A stretch of 64,000 nt of DNA from Alphaproteobacteria bacterium (GTDB taxonomy: Bacteria; Pseudomonadota; Alphaproteobacteria; UBA8366; GCA-2717185), in the NCBI GenBank assembly GCA_040905865.1, contig JBBDQU010000066.1, positions 17,808 to 81,807 on the forward strand. The letters are read 5' to 3'. Every line of letters starts with the position of its first letter. Position 1 is the stretch's first letter. The position numbers and the translations under genes were made by a program. This document shows positions 45,563 through 54,274 of the stretch, one piece after another. The notes under the pieces were generated by a model, which did no database searches, was not told the DNA's origin, and saw only the letters and a list, made by a program, of their open reading frames with translations.

Positions 45563-45662
45563 TCGAACAACCGATCCTGCCGGCGCCAATACGGAGGCAA
45601 TACGCACGGAACCGGTACGGGCGGGAAACCCCCCGGTCGGCAATCCATATCGGAGGGCGAGC

Positions 45663-47372
45663 ATGACCGATACGGGCAAGGTAGAAGACGGATCGTGGGA
45701 TGTCATTGTCCTCGGCGCGGGCGCCGGGGGTATGGCGGCGGCAATCGTTGCGGCGCGCGAGGGATTGCGGGTCCTTGTCCTTGAAAAAACCGGCCTTATC
45801 GGCGGTACGACAGCTTTTTCCGGCGGTATGGTCTGGGTGCCCAATAATCTGAAAATGGCGGCAATCGGGCTGACGGACAGCACGGAGGCGGCGGATCGCT
45901 ATCTGACCGCGACGGCCGGACCCGGTGACAGCCTGAGGCAAGCCTATATCGCCCACGCGCCGGAAGCGATTGACTATCTGGACCGCAACAGCGCCGTCAA
46001 CCTGGTGCCGCTTGCCTTCTATCCCGATTATTATCCGGACGAACCGGGCGCGACGATCGGCGGGCGGGTGATGGAGCCGTTGCCCTTCGATGCGAACATA
46101 TTAGGCAGCACGTTCAAGTTGCTCCGCGCGCCGCTGCCGGAATTCACCCTTCTGGGTGGTATGATGGTGGCGAGGCCGGACATCGTTCACTTCCGCGGCA
46201 TCTTCAAATCGCTCCGTTCGGCGTTGCGCGTCGGTCAACTGGTATTGTCCTACGCGGTGGAACGAATCCGCTATCACCGCGGAACCCAACTGGTGCTGGG
46301 CAACGCGCTTGCGGCACGGCTGCTAAAGTCGCTGATCGATCTCGGCGTTCCGATCCGGCGTCATACCGACGTTCGCCGACTGGTCATGCGGGATGGCAGG
46401 GTTGCGGGCGTCGAAATCGCCTCCGGGGGCGGTTCGACCGTCCTGATGGCGCACCGGGGCGTGATTTTGGCAACGGGCGGGTTTTCCCATAACGGCGAGA
46501 TGCGCGAAAAACGCCTGCCCGGCGAGGCGGGACCCGTTTCGGCTACGGCGGAGGGCGCGACCGGCGACGGGCTGCGTCTTGGCCAGGAAGTCGGCGGCGA
46601 CCTGCCGGCGGATAACCCGAACGATGCGTTCTGGGTGCCGGCATCGACTTTTACCCGGCGCGACGGCAGCCTGGGGGTCTACCCGCATACAGTGACTGAT
46701 CGGGGAAAACCCGGCATGTTCGCGGTCAATGCGGCGGGCCGGCGGTTCACCAATGAATCCAATTCCTATCACGAATTTGTCCATGCGATGTTCCGCGCCG
46801 CCAATGACAGCCCGGCGATTCCGGCCTGGCTGATCTGCGACCGGCGTTCGCTGTGGCAATACGGGCTCGGCGCGGTCAAGCCGATGTGCCTGAACATCGC
46901 GCCCTACCGGCGCAGCGGATATCTGAAGGAGGCCGGCACGCTGGCCGAACTGGCGGATATTATCGGCGTCAACGCCGATGCGCTGCAGGAAACCGTCACG
47001 ACCTATAATCGGGACGCGGCAACAGGCGAGGACACGCAGTTCGGCCGGGGCGGAAACGCCTATCATCGCTATGTCGGCGATCCCGCGAACCAGCCGAATC
47101 CCTGCATGCGCCCGGTGGAATCACCGCCGTTTTACGCCGTGGCGCTCGTGCCGGCGGATCTCGGCACGGCGGCGGGGCTGCGGACCGGCCCGAATGCAGA
47201 GGTGCTCGACGCGGCGGGCCAACCGGTGCCCGGCCTCTATGCCTGCGGCAACGATATGAATTCGATCATGAACGGCAGCTATCCGGGGCCCGGTATCACG
47301 CTTGGCCCGGCGCTGGTCTTCGGCTATCTGGCGGCGATGAATCTGGTCCGTGGCGGCAGGCCGCCCGGTTGA
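45663..47372 (+). CDS. FAD-dependent oxidoreductase, 3-ketosteroid-1-dehydrogenase-like
   Basis: The 569 residues open, after a short lead, with the FAD fold DVIVLGAGAGGMAAAIVAAREG and LEKTGLIGGTTAFSGGMVWVPNN, and end with MNGSYPGPGITLGPALVFGYLAAMNL, both typical of KstD/fumarate-reductase-type flavoproteins. Relatives desaturate 3-ketosteroids or oxidise other cyclic ketones; the substrate here is not known. It is on the same strand as the nitronate monooxygenase and seven bases from the convergent EamA transporter. Confidence 0.87.
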   Translation: MTDTGKVEDGSWDVIVLGAGAGGMAAAIVAAREGLRVLVLEKTGLIGGTTAFSGGMVWVPNNLKMAAIGLTDSTEAADRYLTATAGPGDSLRQAYIAHAPEAIDYLDRNSAVNLVPLAFYPDYYPDEPGATIGGRVMEPLPFDANILGSTFKLLRAPLPEFTLLGGMMVARPDIVHFRGIFKSLRSALRVGQLVLSYAVERIRYHRGTQLVLGNALAARLLKSLIDLGVPIRRHTDVRRLVMRDGRVAGVEIASGGGSTVLMAHRGVILATGGFSHNGEMREKRLPGEAGPVSATAEGATGDGLRLGQEVGGDLPADNPNDAFWVPASTFTRRDGSLGVYPHTVTDRGKPGMFAVNAAGRRFTNESNSYHEFVHAMFRAANDSPAIPAWLICDRRSLWQYGLGAVKPMCLNIAPYRRSGYLKEAGTLAELADIIGVNADALQETVTTYNRDAATGEDTQFGRGGNAYHRYVGDPANQPNPCMRPVESPPFYAVALVPADLGTAAGLRTGPNAEVLDAAGQPVPGLYACGNDMNSIMNGSYPGPGITLGPALVFGYLAAMNLVRGGRPPG

Positions 47373-47378
47373 CGACGG

Positions 47379-48296
47379 TTACGCCACGGCCAGCAGATAG
47401 ACGATACCCAGCACCACAAGCAGCATGCCGACCAGTTCACCGCGCGATGATCTTTCCTTGAAGAACAGCATTGAGATGGCGAGGGTAAAAATGAACTCGA
47501 TCTGCCCCAGCGCCTTGACGTAGGCGGCGTTCTGCATCGTTACGGCCGTGAACCAGCCGATTGAGCCCGCCGTGCTCATGCCGCCGACGAAGGCGCCGAC
47601 TTTCCATTGTTGCGCCATGATGGGGAACTGTTCGCGCTGTGTGGCAAACAGGTAGACGCCCAGCATGACGCATTGCGTGACGATCAGCGTCACCAGGGTG
47701 AGCGCCGCCGGATAGGCATAGGTGTCGAGCCGCAGCGACAGGCTGGCTTCGCGGATAAACAGTACCGCCAGCGCGAAACCAAGTCCGGAACCAAGCCCGA
47801 CGGCGGCGGGCCGGTTCAGCAGTCGACCGATCAGCCCGCCGCCCTGGTCCAACCCGGTGCGAACGACGGTGATCATAACCACACCGGCGACACTTACGCC
47901 GATGGCAAGCCAGCCCTGCAGGCTGATCGTCGCGCCAAACGCCAGCGCGCCGACGACGGCGGTCAGGAAGGCTTCCGTTCGGGCATAGGTCGTGCCGACG
48001 GCAAAGTTGCGTAAGGAGAACAGATAGACCAGCAGCATCGTCGCGACGATCTGGCTGACGCTGCCGGCCAGGCAGTAGACGAAAAAAACCGGCGGGAATT
48101 CGGGCAGGGGCGCGCCCTCCCACTGCATCACGATTGCCAGATAGACAGCCGCAAATGGCAGCCCGTAAACGAATCGCACGAGGGTGACGCCCAGGGTCGA
48201 CAGATGTTGCGTCAGGTGCTTCTGGCCACCGGTTCGCAGCGCCTGCGATCCCGCTGCCAGAAACGTCAGGTATACCCAACCCCAGCTTTCAACCAT
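47379..48296 (-). CDS. DMT/EamA-family transporter
   Basis: A 305-residue inner-membrane protein with about ten hydrophobic helices in two repeats (for example VYLTFLAAGSQALRTG, LAIGVSVAGVVMITVV, GELVGMLLVVLGIVYLLAV), the drug/metabolite exporter layout. Solute unknown. The ribosome site GGGGGA lies right against repeat copy B, which fills much of the gap to the divergent LysR gene. Confidence 0.85.
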   Translation of the reverse strand: MVESWGWVYLTFLAAGSQALRTGGQKHLTQHLSTLGVTLVRFVYGLPFAAVYLAIVMQWEGAPLPEFPPVFFVYCLAGSVSQIVATMLLVYLFSLRNFAVGTTYARTEAFLTAVVGALAFGATISLQGWLAIGVSVAGVVMITVVRTGLDQGGGLIGRLLNRPAAVGLGSGLGFALAVLFIREASLSLRLDTYAYPAALTLVTLIVTQCVMLGVYLFATQREQFPIMAQQWKVGAFVGGMSTAGSIGWFTAVTMQNAAYVKALGQIEFIFTLAISMLFFKERSSRGELVGMLLVVLGIVYLLAVA

Positions 48297-48307
48297 CGAA
48301 TTCCCCC

Positions 48308-48408
48308 TAGATCAGATCATGGATTGTTGGAATCGCCTTCGGCGATCCAACAGCCGTGTGAATCTGATCTATCTTATTGAAGATGCTGTAATGGGCAAAT
48401 TTTACTCA
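48308..48408. repeat. Dispersed palindromic repeat, copy B (reference copy)
   Basis: Best-preserved copy. Outer arms TAGATCAGAT (48308-48317) and ATCTGATCTA (48362-48371) form a perfect inverted repeat. The inner hairpin pairs GTTGGAATCGCC with GGCGATCCAAC around a short TTC loop. A conserved right flank follows (TCTTATTGAAGATGCTGTAA, ATGGGCAAATTTTAC). It lies between the EamA and LysR genes, 12 bases from the EamA start. Confidence 0.85.
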
Positions 48409-48562
48409 TAAAAGGCAACGCCCTGCAAAACCGCATGTCCTGGAGATTGCCAGGGGAATACCGACTTTCCGGTACTCCTATCTCGAATTCACGGGAACTG
48501 GCAAAGGATCAAATTTCACCCTACCATGAACGATATTCATATGATGGGGAAAGGCCGACATC

Positions 48563-49471
48563 GTGCGCACGAATCTGCCGCCGCTGAATGCCCTGCGGAC
48601 ATTCGAGGCGGCGGCCCGGCTCCTGAACTTCAGCCGCGCCGCGGATGAACTGAATGTGACGCCATCCGCGGTCAGCCATCAGATCCGCGATCTGGAGGAC
48701 AGGGTCGGGGTCGCGCTGTTTCGCCGCAACCGGAAGACCCTGCTGCTGACCGAGGCCGGCCAAATCCTGCTGCTGGGCGTACAGTCCGCGCTTGGCGTGC
48801 TGGCGCGCTCGATGGACGAACTGCACGCGCTGACCCATACGCCGGTTCTGACCGTGTCGGTGCCGCCGTCGGTCGCCATGAAATGGCTGGTGCCGCGCCT
48901 GCAGACGTTCCGCAAACAGCATCCCGATATCGACGTGCGGATATCGACCGATATCGAGTTGCCGAATCTCGGTTCCGGCGATGTGGATATCGCGGTGCAT
49001 TACGGTGATGGCGACTATCCGGACCTGGTGGCGGAACTGCTGGTGGCGAATTCCGTGGCGCCGATGTGCAGCCCGGGCATGCTGGAAGCCGACCCGCCCC
49101 TGCGCCGGCCGGAAGACCTGCGCCATTTCACGCTGCTGCATGATATCGGCGGCGACGAAGCAGGCAATCCCGCCTATGACTGGGAAACCTGGTTGGCGGA
49201 ACATGGCGTCGCCAATGTCGACGCGTCGCTGGGGCTGCGGTTCAATACGTCTGCCGATGTGCTGAATGCGGCGGTGGCGGGCGCGGGCGTCGCCATCGGC
49301 AAGACGGCGCTGGCGGTGGACGACCTCAGATCCGGCCGGCTGGTCTGTCTGTTCGGCGCGATCGTGCCGGAGCGCTCGGCCTATTACGTCGTCCGCGCCC
49401 CCGGCAAGGCGGTGCACGCGAAAACCGCCCCGTTCCGCGACTGGCTGTTCAGTGAATTTGCCGCCAATTGA
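48563..49471 (+). CDS. LysR-family transcriptional regulator (GcvA-like)
   Basis: A 302-residue LysR protein: N-terminal helix-turn-helix LPPLNALRTFEAAARLLNFSRAADELNVTPSAVSHQIRDLE followed by a periplasmic-binding-like effector domain. The opening LPPLNALRTFEAAAR is typical of the GcvA subgroup. GTG 48563 is the start. It faces the EamA transporter across repeat B and converges on the dioxygenase gene. LysR proteins usually control a divergent neighbour, here the transporter; its effector is unknown. Confidence 0.9.
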   Translation: MRTNLPPLNALRTFEAAARLLNFSRAADELNVTPSAVSHQIRDLEDRVGVALFRRNRKTLLLTEAGQILLLGVQSALGVLARSMDELHALTHTPVLTVSVPPSVAMKWLVPRLQTFRKQHPDIDVRISTDIELPNLGSGDVDIAVHYGDGDYPDLVAELLVANSVAPMCSPGMLEADPPLRRPEDLRHFTLLHDIGGDEAGNPAYDWETWLAEHGVANVDASLGLRFNTSADVLNAAVAGAGVAIGKTALAVDDLRSGRLVCLFGAIVPERSAYYVVRAPGKAVHAKTAPFRDWLFSEFAAN

Positions 49472-49476
49472 CCCTT

Positions 49477-50376
49477 TCAGGCGGCGCGGGATTCCGGCCA
49501 GGCTTCGCCGGAGCCAAGCTGGTCCGTCTCGACCGTGACCCGGTTCATGATGCGGGTTTGCGGCCAGTAATCGGCGACGGCGTAATGCAGCGTCGACCGA
49601 TTATCCCACATGGCGACGGAATCGGGTCGCCAGTGGAAGCGGCACTGGAATTCCGGCAGCCGGCAATGGGCGAACAGGAAGTCCAGTATCCCCCGGCTTT
49701 CCGTCGCCGACACGCCGTCGATATGGGTGGTGAAGCTCTCGGACAGGTACAGCGATTTATGCCCCGTTACCGGGTGACGCCGCACCATGGGGTGCGGGAC
49801 CGGCGGGTTCGCCTTCCGCATCCGCTCCATGCGTTCGAAATTGTCGTTTTCCCAGCTGCGCTTCTTGGCGGCGCTGCCATGCAGTTTCTGGAAATCGTTC
49901 CAGGCCGTCTTGTCTTCCAGATAGGCCTTCATATCGTCGCTCAGCGCGTCATAGGCCGCCCTGGTGCTGACCCAGATGGTATCGCCGCCGGCCGAAGGGA
50001 CCGTGACGCCGCGCAGGATCGACGCGAATTCCGGCGCGGCGCGGAAAATGCCGTCGGTATGGTAATGGTTCACATTCGGCGGGCGCGCTTCGTCGTTTTC
50101 CAGTACGGCCATTTCCGGCACGTTTTCATCGACCAGAAAGGCCGCGCGCTGCGCGATGCGCAACCGGCCGAAGCGGCGGGCGAAGTCGGCCTGCTGCTGC
50201 GGGGTCATGGCCTGGTCCCGGAAAAAGACGACGCCATGGGCCATCAGCGCTGTGTGAATTTCGCGGATCGTTTCGTCCGGCAAACTGGCGGTCAGATCGA
50301 CGTTGCCGATTGTGGTGCCAATTGCCGGTGTTTTCGGCGTCGACGAAATGGTCTCGAACTGTATCGCGTCTGCCAT
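49477..50376 (-). CDS. TauD/TfdA-family 2-oxoglutarate-dependent dioxygenase
   Basis: The 299-residue enzyme has the iron-binding HTDG in VNHYHTDGIFRAAPEF near residue 102 and the distal histidine plus arginine in NRSTLHYAVADYWPQTRIMNRVT. These are the facial triad and the 2-oxoglutarate anchor. Relatives hydroxylate taurine, sulfonates or phenoxyacetates. ATG 50376 has AGGAGG at perfect spacing; the longer frame to 50667 is spurious. Substrate not deducible. Confidence 0.9.
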   Translation of the reverse strand: MADAIQFETISSTPKTPAIGTTIGNVDLTASLPDETIREIHTALMAHGVVFFRDQAMTPQQQADFARRFGRLRIAQRAAFLVDENVPEMAVLENDEARPPNVNHYHTDGIFRAAPEFASILRGVTVPSAGGDTIWVSTRAAYDALSDDMKAYLEDKTAWNDFQKLHGSAAKKRSWENDNFERMERMRKANPPVPHPMVRRHPVTGHKSLYLSESFTTHIDGVSATESRGILDFLFAHCRLPEFQCRFHWRPDSVAMWDNRSTLHYAVADYWPQTRIMNRVTVETDQLGSGEAWPESRAA

Positions 50377-50640
50377 GACAGCCTCCTGATTTTTCAGACA
50401 TCTTGTCAAATGGTCATGCACCGTGCAACCAGCCAGAAAAATCCTGTTCTCCCAAACTGTCGATACTGATATGATAAATAATAGGTTTTGGTTGTGGCGC
50501 TGGCTTGTTCTGCACGCCATCCTTTCAGGCGTACAGGGGAACGCGGGCAAAATTGCGGATTGCGATCGGCTTCCGGCCCCTTTGGTGGCGCGGAATACGC
50601 CGAAGCGCGAACCCTGGCGGGGATACAAGGCGAATAATCC
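50377..50640. other. Intergenic region between dioxygenase and PAS_5 genes
   Basis: It contains an AT-rich patch (50465-50500, GATATGATAAATAATAGG) that may hold promoters. I see no gene or repeat. The gap is 324 bases if the PAS gene starts at 50701. Confidence 0.4.
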
Positions 50641-51216
50641 ATGGCAAGGGCCCTTGAAACGGTTCATGGCGAATCCGGGAACGATGCGCAGCGCCGGACC
50701 ATGTATTCAATTGACAGTATAGAAAACATCGAACGCGAAAGCCCTGTGCTGGACATGCTCCATTATTTCTGGAGCACGCTGCGCAACGGCGCCAACGCGA
50801 CGCCGCATGTGTCGGCGTTCGACGTCAGCAAGATCGTGCCGCAGGCGGGTGCCCGGTTTCTGTCCTGGGTCGACTCGACGCCGGAAGATCCGCGGAATTT
50901 CATCATGGCGCGCCATCCGGCGAGCCCGATACCGGGGATGGGGGCGGAGCTGACGGGCAAGCGCCTGGGCGACATTCCGATATCGCTGCATGCGGAATCG
51001 ATTTTCGTCGAATACCTGCGCTGCAAACGCTGGCAGACACCGATGTTCCATGAAATTGAACAGATTATCGGCGGATATCAGCGGCATTATTACCGTCTGC
51101 TGCTGCCCCTGGCGAATGACAGGGGCGACGTGACGCGGATCGTCTACATGAACCATTTCCTGACGCCGCCGCGGCAACTGTACGATCCGGACGAATACAG
51201 CGACCGGCACAGGTAA
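50641..51216 (+). CDS. PAS_5-domain protein (second copy in window)
   Basis: Up to 191 residues; a start at ATG 50701 would give 171 and drop a less natural lead. The core LDMLHYFWSTLRNGANATPHVSAFDVSKIVPQAG, then RFLSWVDSTPEDPRNFIM and YQRHYYRLLLPLANDRG, follows the same PAS_5 plan as the protein at 42220, though the two are well diverged. No output domain or membrane helix. Function unknown. Confidence 0.75.
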   Translation: MARALETVHGESGNDAQRRTMYSIDSIENIERESPVLDMLHYFWSTLRNGANATPHVSAFDVSKIVPQAGARFLSWVDSTPEDPRNFIMARHPASPIPGMGAELTGKRLGDIPISLHAESIFVEYLRCKRWQTPMFHEIEQIIGGYQRHYYRLLLPLANDRGDVTRIVYMNHFLTPPRQLYDPDEYSDRHR

Positions 51217-51233
51217 CTGTCGCCGCCGGCTTT

Positions 51234-52436
51234 CTAACGGAGCGCCGCGCAGGCCTGCTGGATGAGGTCGCCGCCGCGCACCAGGTCTTCTTCCGGCGCG
51301 ACAAAACTGGCGCGGAAATAGGGCGACATTCCGTAGGCTTCGCCCTGCACCACGGCCACGCCGACGGTGTCCAGCAGGTACATTGTGAAATCCGTGTCGG
51401 TTTCCAGCACCTTACCGTCCGGCGTTTTCCTGCCCATGGTCCCGGCGCAGGAACAGAAAATATACATGGCGCCTTCCGGCAGGTCGCAGCTCAGACCTGT
51501 CGCCGCATTCAGTTTCCCGTACAGGATATCGCGCCGGTATTGCAGGTTGGCGGTCCGCTCGGTGACAAATTCCTGCGGTCCCTCCAGGGCGGCAATGGCG
51601 GCGGCCTGGGCAACCGCGCTGGCCCCGGCGGTGCTCTGCGACTGCATCTTGGACATGTTGGCGATGATTTCCTTCGGTCCGCCGGCGAAGCCGAGCCGCC
51701 AGCCGGTCATCGAATAGGCCTTGGAGACGCCATTGCAGGTGACCGTGCGGTCGTACAGGCCCGGTTCGATCTGGGCGAGGGTCGCGAAAATACGACCGTC
51801 GAAGATCAGGTGTTCATAGACATCGTCGGACAGGATATGGACATGCGGGTGCTCCATGAGGACCGCCGCGAGGCCCCGCAATTCTTCCGCCGAATAGGTC
51901 GCGCCGGTCGGATTGCTGGGCGAGCTGAAGATCAGCCATTTTGTCTTCGCGGTGATCGCCTCGGCCAATTGTTCAGGCCGCATCTTGAACTGGCTGTTCT
52001 GACCGCTGGACACGACAACCGGCGTGCCGCCGGCCAGCAGCACCATGTCCGGATAGGATGCCCAGTACGGCGCGGGAATGATGACCTCGTCACCCGCGGA
52101 AACGGTTGCCATCAGCGCGTTGAACAGGATCTGCTTGGTGCCGGATCCGACCGCGATCTGGTCCAGCCCGTATTCCAGCCCGTTGTCGCGGCGGAATTTG
52201 AGTCGCGCCGCTTCGCGCATGGCCAGCAGCCCGTTGATCGGGGTGTAGTGGATCTCGTTGCGGTCCATCAGCGCGATCACCGCCGCCTTTGCGTGATCGG
52301 GCGTCGGGAAATCCGGTTCACCGGCCGTCAGCTTTATGATATCGCGCCCCGCCGCCTGTAACTCGCGCACCCTGGTGGAGGCGATCTGGCTCGGCGATGG
52401 TTTGAAGCGGCTCATCCGCGGCGCAAAGAAACTCAT
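51234..52436 (-). CDS. aatA: Aspartate aminotransferase (class I, subgroup Ib)
   Basis: A 400-residue PLP enzyme exchanging amino groups between aspartate and 2-oxoglutarate. Motifs: KLTAGEPDFPTPDH, SNPTGATYSAEEL, the Schiff-base lysine in NGVSKAYSMTGWRLGFAGG, and the C-terminal YFRASFVAPEE. ATG 52436 fits the family start (SRFKPSPSQIAS). The protein is of the type that may also accept prephenate in some bacteria. Malic enzyme lies divergent upstream, both acting near oxaloacetate. Confidence 0.93.
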   Translation of the reverse strand: MSFFAPRMSRFKPSPSQIASTRVRELQAAGRDIIKLTAGEPDFPTPDHAKAAVIALMDRNEIHYTPINGLLAMREAARLKFRRDNGLEYGLDQIAVGSGTKQILFNALMATVSAGDEVIIPAPYWASYPDMVLLAGGTPVVVSSGQNSQFKMRPEQLAEAITAKTKWLIFSSPSNPTGATYSAEELRGLAAVLMEHPHVHILSDDVYEHLIFDGRIFATLAQIEPGLYDRTVTCNGVSKAYSMTGWRLGFAGGPKEIIANMSKMQSQSTAGASAVAQAAAIAALEGPQEFVTERTANLQYRRDILYGKLNAATGLSCDLPEGAMYIFCSCAGTMGRKTPDGKVLETDTDFTMYLLDTVGVAVVQGEAYGMSPYFRASFVAPEEDLVRGGDLIQQACAALR

Positions 52437-52577
52437 GACAGCTGGCTCCCCCCGAAAAAATGTCGCGTAGTTTAAGCGCATCGCCCGGGGGCAGCGCCAG
52501 AGGTTTTCGCGTCTACAGTCTTTTCGCAGCGGGTCGCGCCGGTCATAATCCCCACAGTTAATTTAGGAGCGCCGTCA

Positions 52578-54197
52578 ATGCCGGATCGGGGAGAGATAAC
52601 GGGGGTCGACGTATTGCGCGTGCCCGCGCTGAATAAATCGTCGGGTTTCACCGAGGAGGAGCGGGACCGGCTGAAACTGCGCGGCCTGCTACCCGTCGCG
52701 GTGCTGACCCAGGATGTCCAGCTCGACCGGACAATGGAAAATGTCCGCCGCAAGGCGGACGCCATCGAGAAATACATTTTCCTGAACGCATTGCAGAGCC
52801 GCAACGAGCGCCTGTTTTACCGGGCATTGCAGGATCATATCGAGGAACTGCTGCCGATCGTCTACACGCCGACAGTCGGCCAGGCCTGCCGGGAATTCGC
52901 CCATATCTTCCAGCAGACCAAAGGGTTTTATGTCACGCCGGCGGATCGCGGACAGATACGTGAAATTCTGGACAACTGGCCTGAAGACGACGTGCGCATC
53001 GTCGTGGCGACCGACGGCGAACGGATTCTAGGCCTCGGCGACCTCGGCGCCAGCGGCATGGGCATCCCCATCGGCAAGCTGGCGCTCTATGTCGCCTGCG
53101 CCGGCATCCATCCGCGGCAGTGCCTGCCGGTCATGCTGGATGTGGGGACGGATAACGAGGCGTTGGCGAGCGACCCGCTCTATCTGGGCGTCAGCGGCAA
53201 GCGGCTGCGCGGCCCCGCCTATGATGAACTGGTGGCGGAATTCATCGCCGCGATCCAGGACAGGTTTCCCGGCGCGCTGATCCAGTTCGAGGACTTCCAG
53301 ACCGCCAACGCCTATAAGCTGATGAATACCTATCGGGACAAAGTGCTGTCGTTCAACGACGACATCCAGGGGACGGCGGCGGTCGTGCTGGCCGGCTTCT
53401 ATTCCGCCTGCCGGCTGATCGGCCGCGGCATCGGGGACATGAAGGTAATGTTCCTGGGGGCCGGTTCGGCGGCGAGCGGTATCGCCGACCTGACCGTCCC
53501 GGCGCTTGTCGCGGAAGGGCTGAGCGAGGCCGAGGCGCGCCAGCGGCTGTGGTTTGTCGATATCAACGGGCTGGTGGTGCAGCAGCGCAACGATCTGGCG
53601 GCGCATAACCTCCCCTATGCCCATGCCCATCCGCCGATGGATTTCATCGATGCAATACGGGCGGTCCAGCCGGATATCCTCGTTGGCGCGACCGGCACCC
53701 ACGGCGCATTTACCGAGGAAGCCATTCGGCTGATGGCGGAAATCAAGGAACGGCCGGGGGTTTTCGCGCTGTCCAATCCGACCTCGCAGGCGGAATGCAC
53801 CGCCGAGGAAGCCTATCTGTGGAGCGGTGGCCGCGCGATTTTCGCCAGCGGCAGCCCGTTCGCGCCGGTCACGATTGACGGCAGGACGTTCCGGCCCGGC
53901 CAGGGCAACAATGTCTATATTTTCCCTGGCGTCGGGGCCGGGGCCCTGTTCTGCCGGGCATCGCGGATCAGCGACGAGATGTTTCTGGCGGCGGCCAGGG
54001 CCCTGGCGGCGGAAGTGGGCGAGGCTGACCTGGCTGCCGGTGCGATCTACCCGCCGATGACCGATATCCGGAATGTTTCGCTGAACATCGCGACCGCGGT
54101 GGCGGAAATGGCCTATGCGCAGGGGCTGGCCGGGCGCAATCGACCCGCGGATATCCGCAAGGCGATTGCGGCAGGTATGTACGATCCGCGTTATTAG
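52578..54197 (+). CDS. maeA: NAD-dependent malic enzyme
   Basis: The 539-residue oxidative decarboxylase makes pyruvate from malate. Diagnostic parts: PIVYTPTVGQACREF with the catalytic tyrosine, LIQFEDFQTANAYKLM, FNDDIQGTAAVVLAG, and the second-domain GAGSAASGIADL dinucleotide fold, ending in the mitochondrial-like NVYIFPGVGAG. The length matches the large NAD form. The TAG stop is also the first three bases of repeat copy C, so the last residues (PRY) may have been set by repeat insertion. Confidence 0.95.
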   Translation: MPDRGEITGVDVLRVPALNKSSGFTEEERDRLKLRGLLPVAVLTQDVQLDRTMENVRRKADAIEKYIFLNALQSRNERLFYRALQDHIEELLPIVYTPTVGQACREFAHIFQQTKGFYVTPADRGQIREILDNWPEDDVRIVVATDGERILGLGDLGASGMGIPIGKLALYVACAGIHPRQCLPVMLDVGTDNEALASDPLYLGVSGKRLRGPAYDELVAEFIAAIQDRFPGALIQFEDFQTANAYKLMNTYRDKVLSFNDDIQGTAAVVLAGFYSACRLIGRGIGDMKVMFLGAGSAASGIADLTVPALVAEGLSEAEARQRLWFVDINGLVVQQRNDLAAHNLPYAHAHPPMDFIDAIRAVQPDILVGATGTHGAFTEEAIRLMAEIKERPGVFALSNPTSQAECTAEEAYLWSGGRAIFASGSPFAPVTIDGRTFRPGQGNNVYIFPGVGAGALFCRASRISDEMFLAAARALAAEVGEADLAAGAIYPPMTDIRNVSLNIATAVAEMAYAQGLAGRNRPADIRKAIAAGMYDPRY

Positions 54198-54262
54198 ATC
54201 AGATCATCTGGCGATTCAACGGCATGTGAATCTGATCTATCTTGTTGAAGGTGCTGTACGCG
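54195..54262. repeat. Dispersed palindromic repeat, copy C (inner arm deleted)
   Basis: TAGATCAGATCAT is followed by a shortened middle (CTGGCGATTCAACGGCATG), then TGTGAATCTGATCTATCTTGTTGAAGGTGCTGTA. The outer arms and right flank match copy B almost perfectly; the left half of the inner hairpin is gone. It starts on the stop codon of the malic enzyme gene. Confidence 0.8.
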
Positions 54263-54274
54263 GGATTTACGCGC

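Noticed and set aside
28000..51000. A prophage, integrative element or biosynthetic gene cluster
   Set aside because: There are no integrase, phage, tRNA-attachment, NRPS or PKS genes. The region looks like ordinary accessory catabolic genes.
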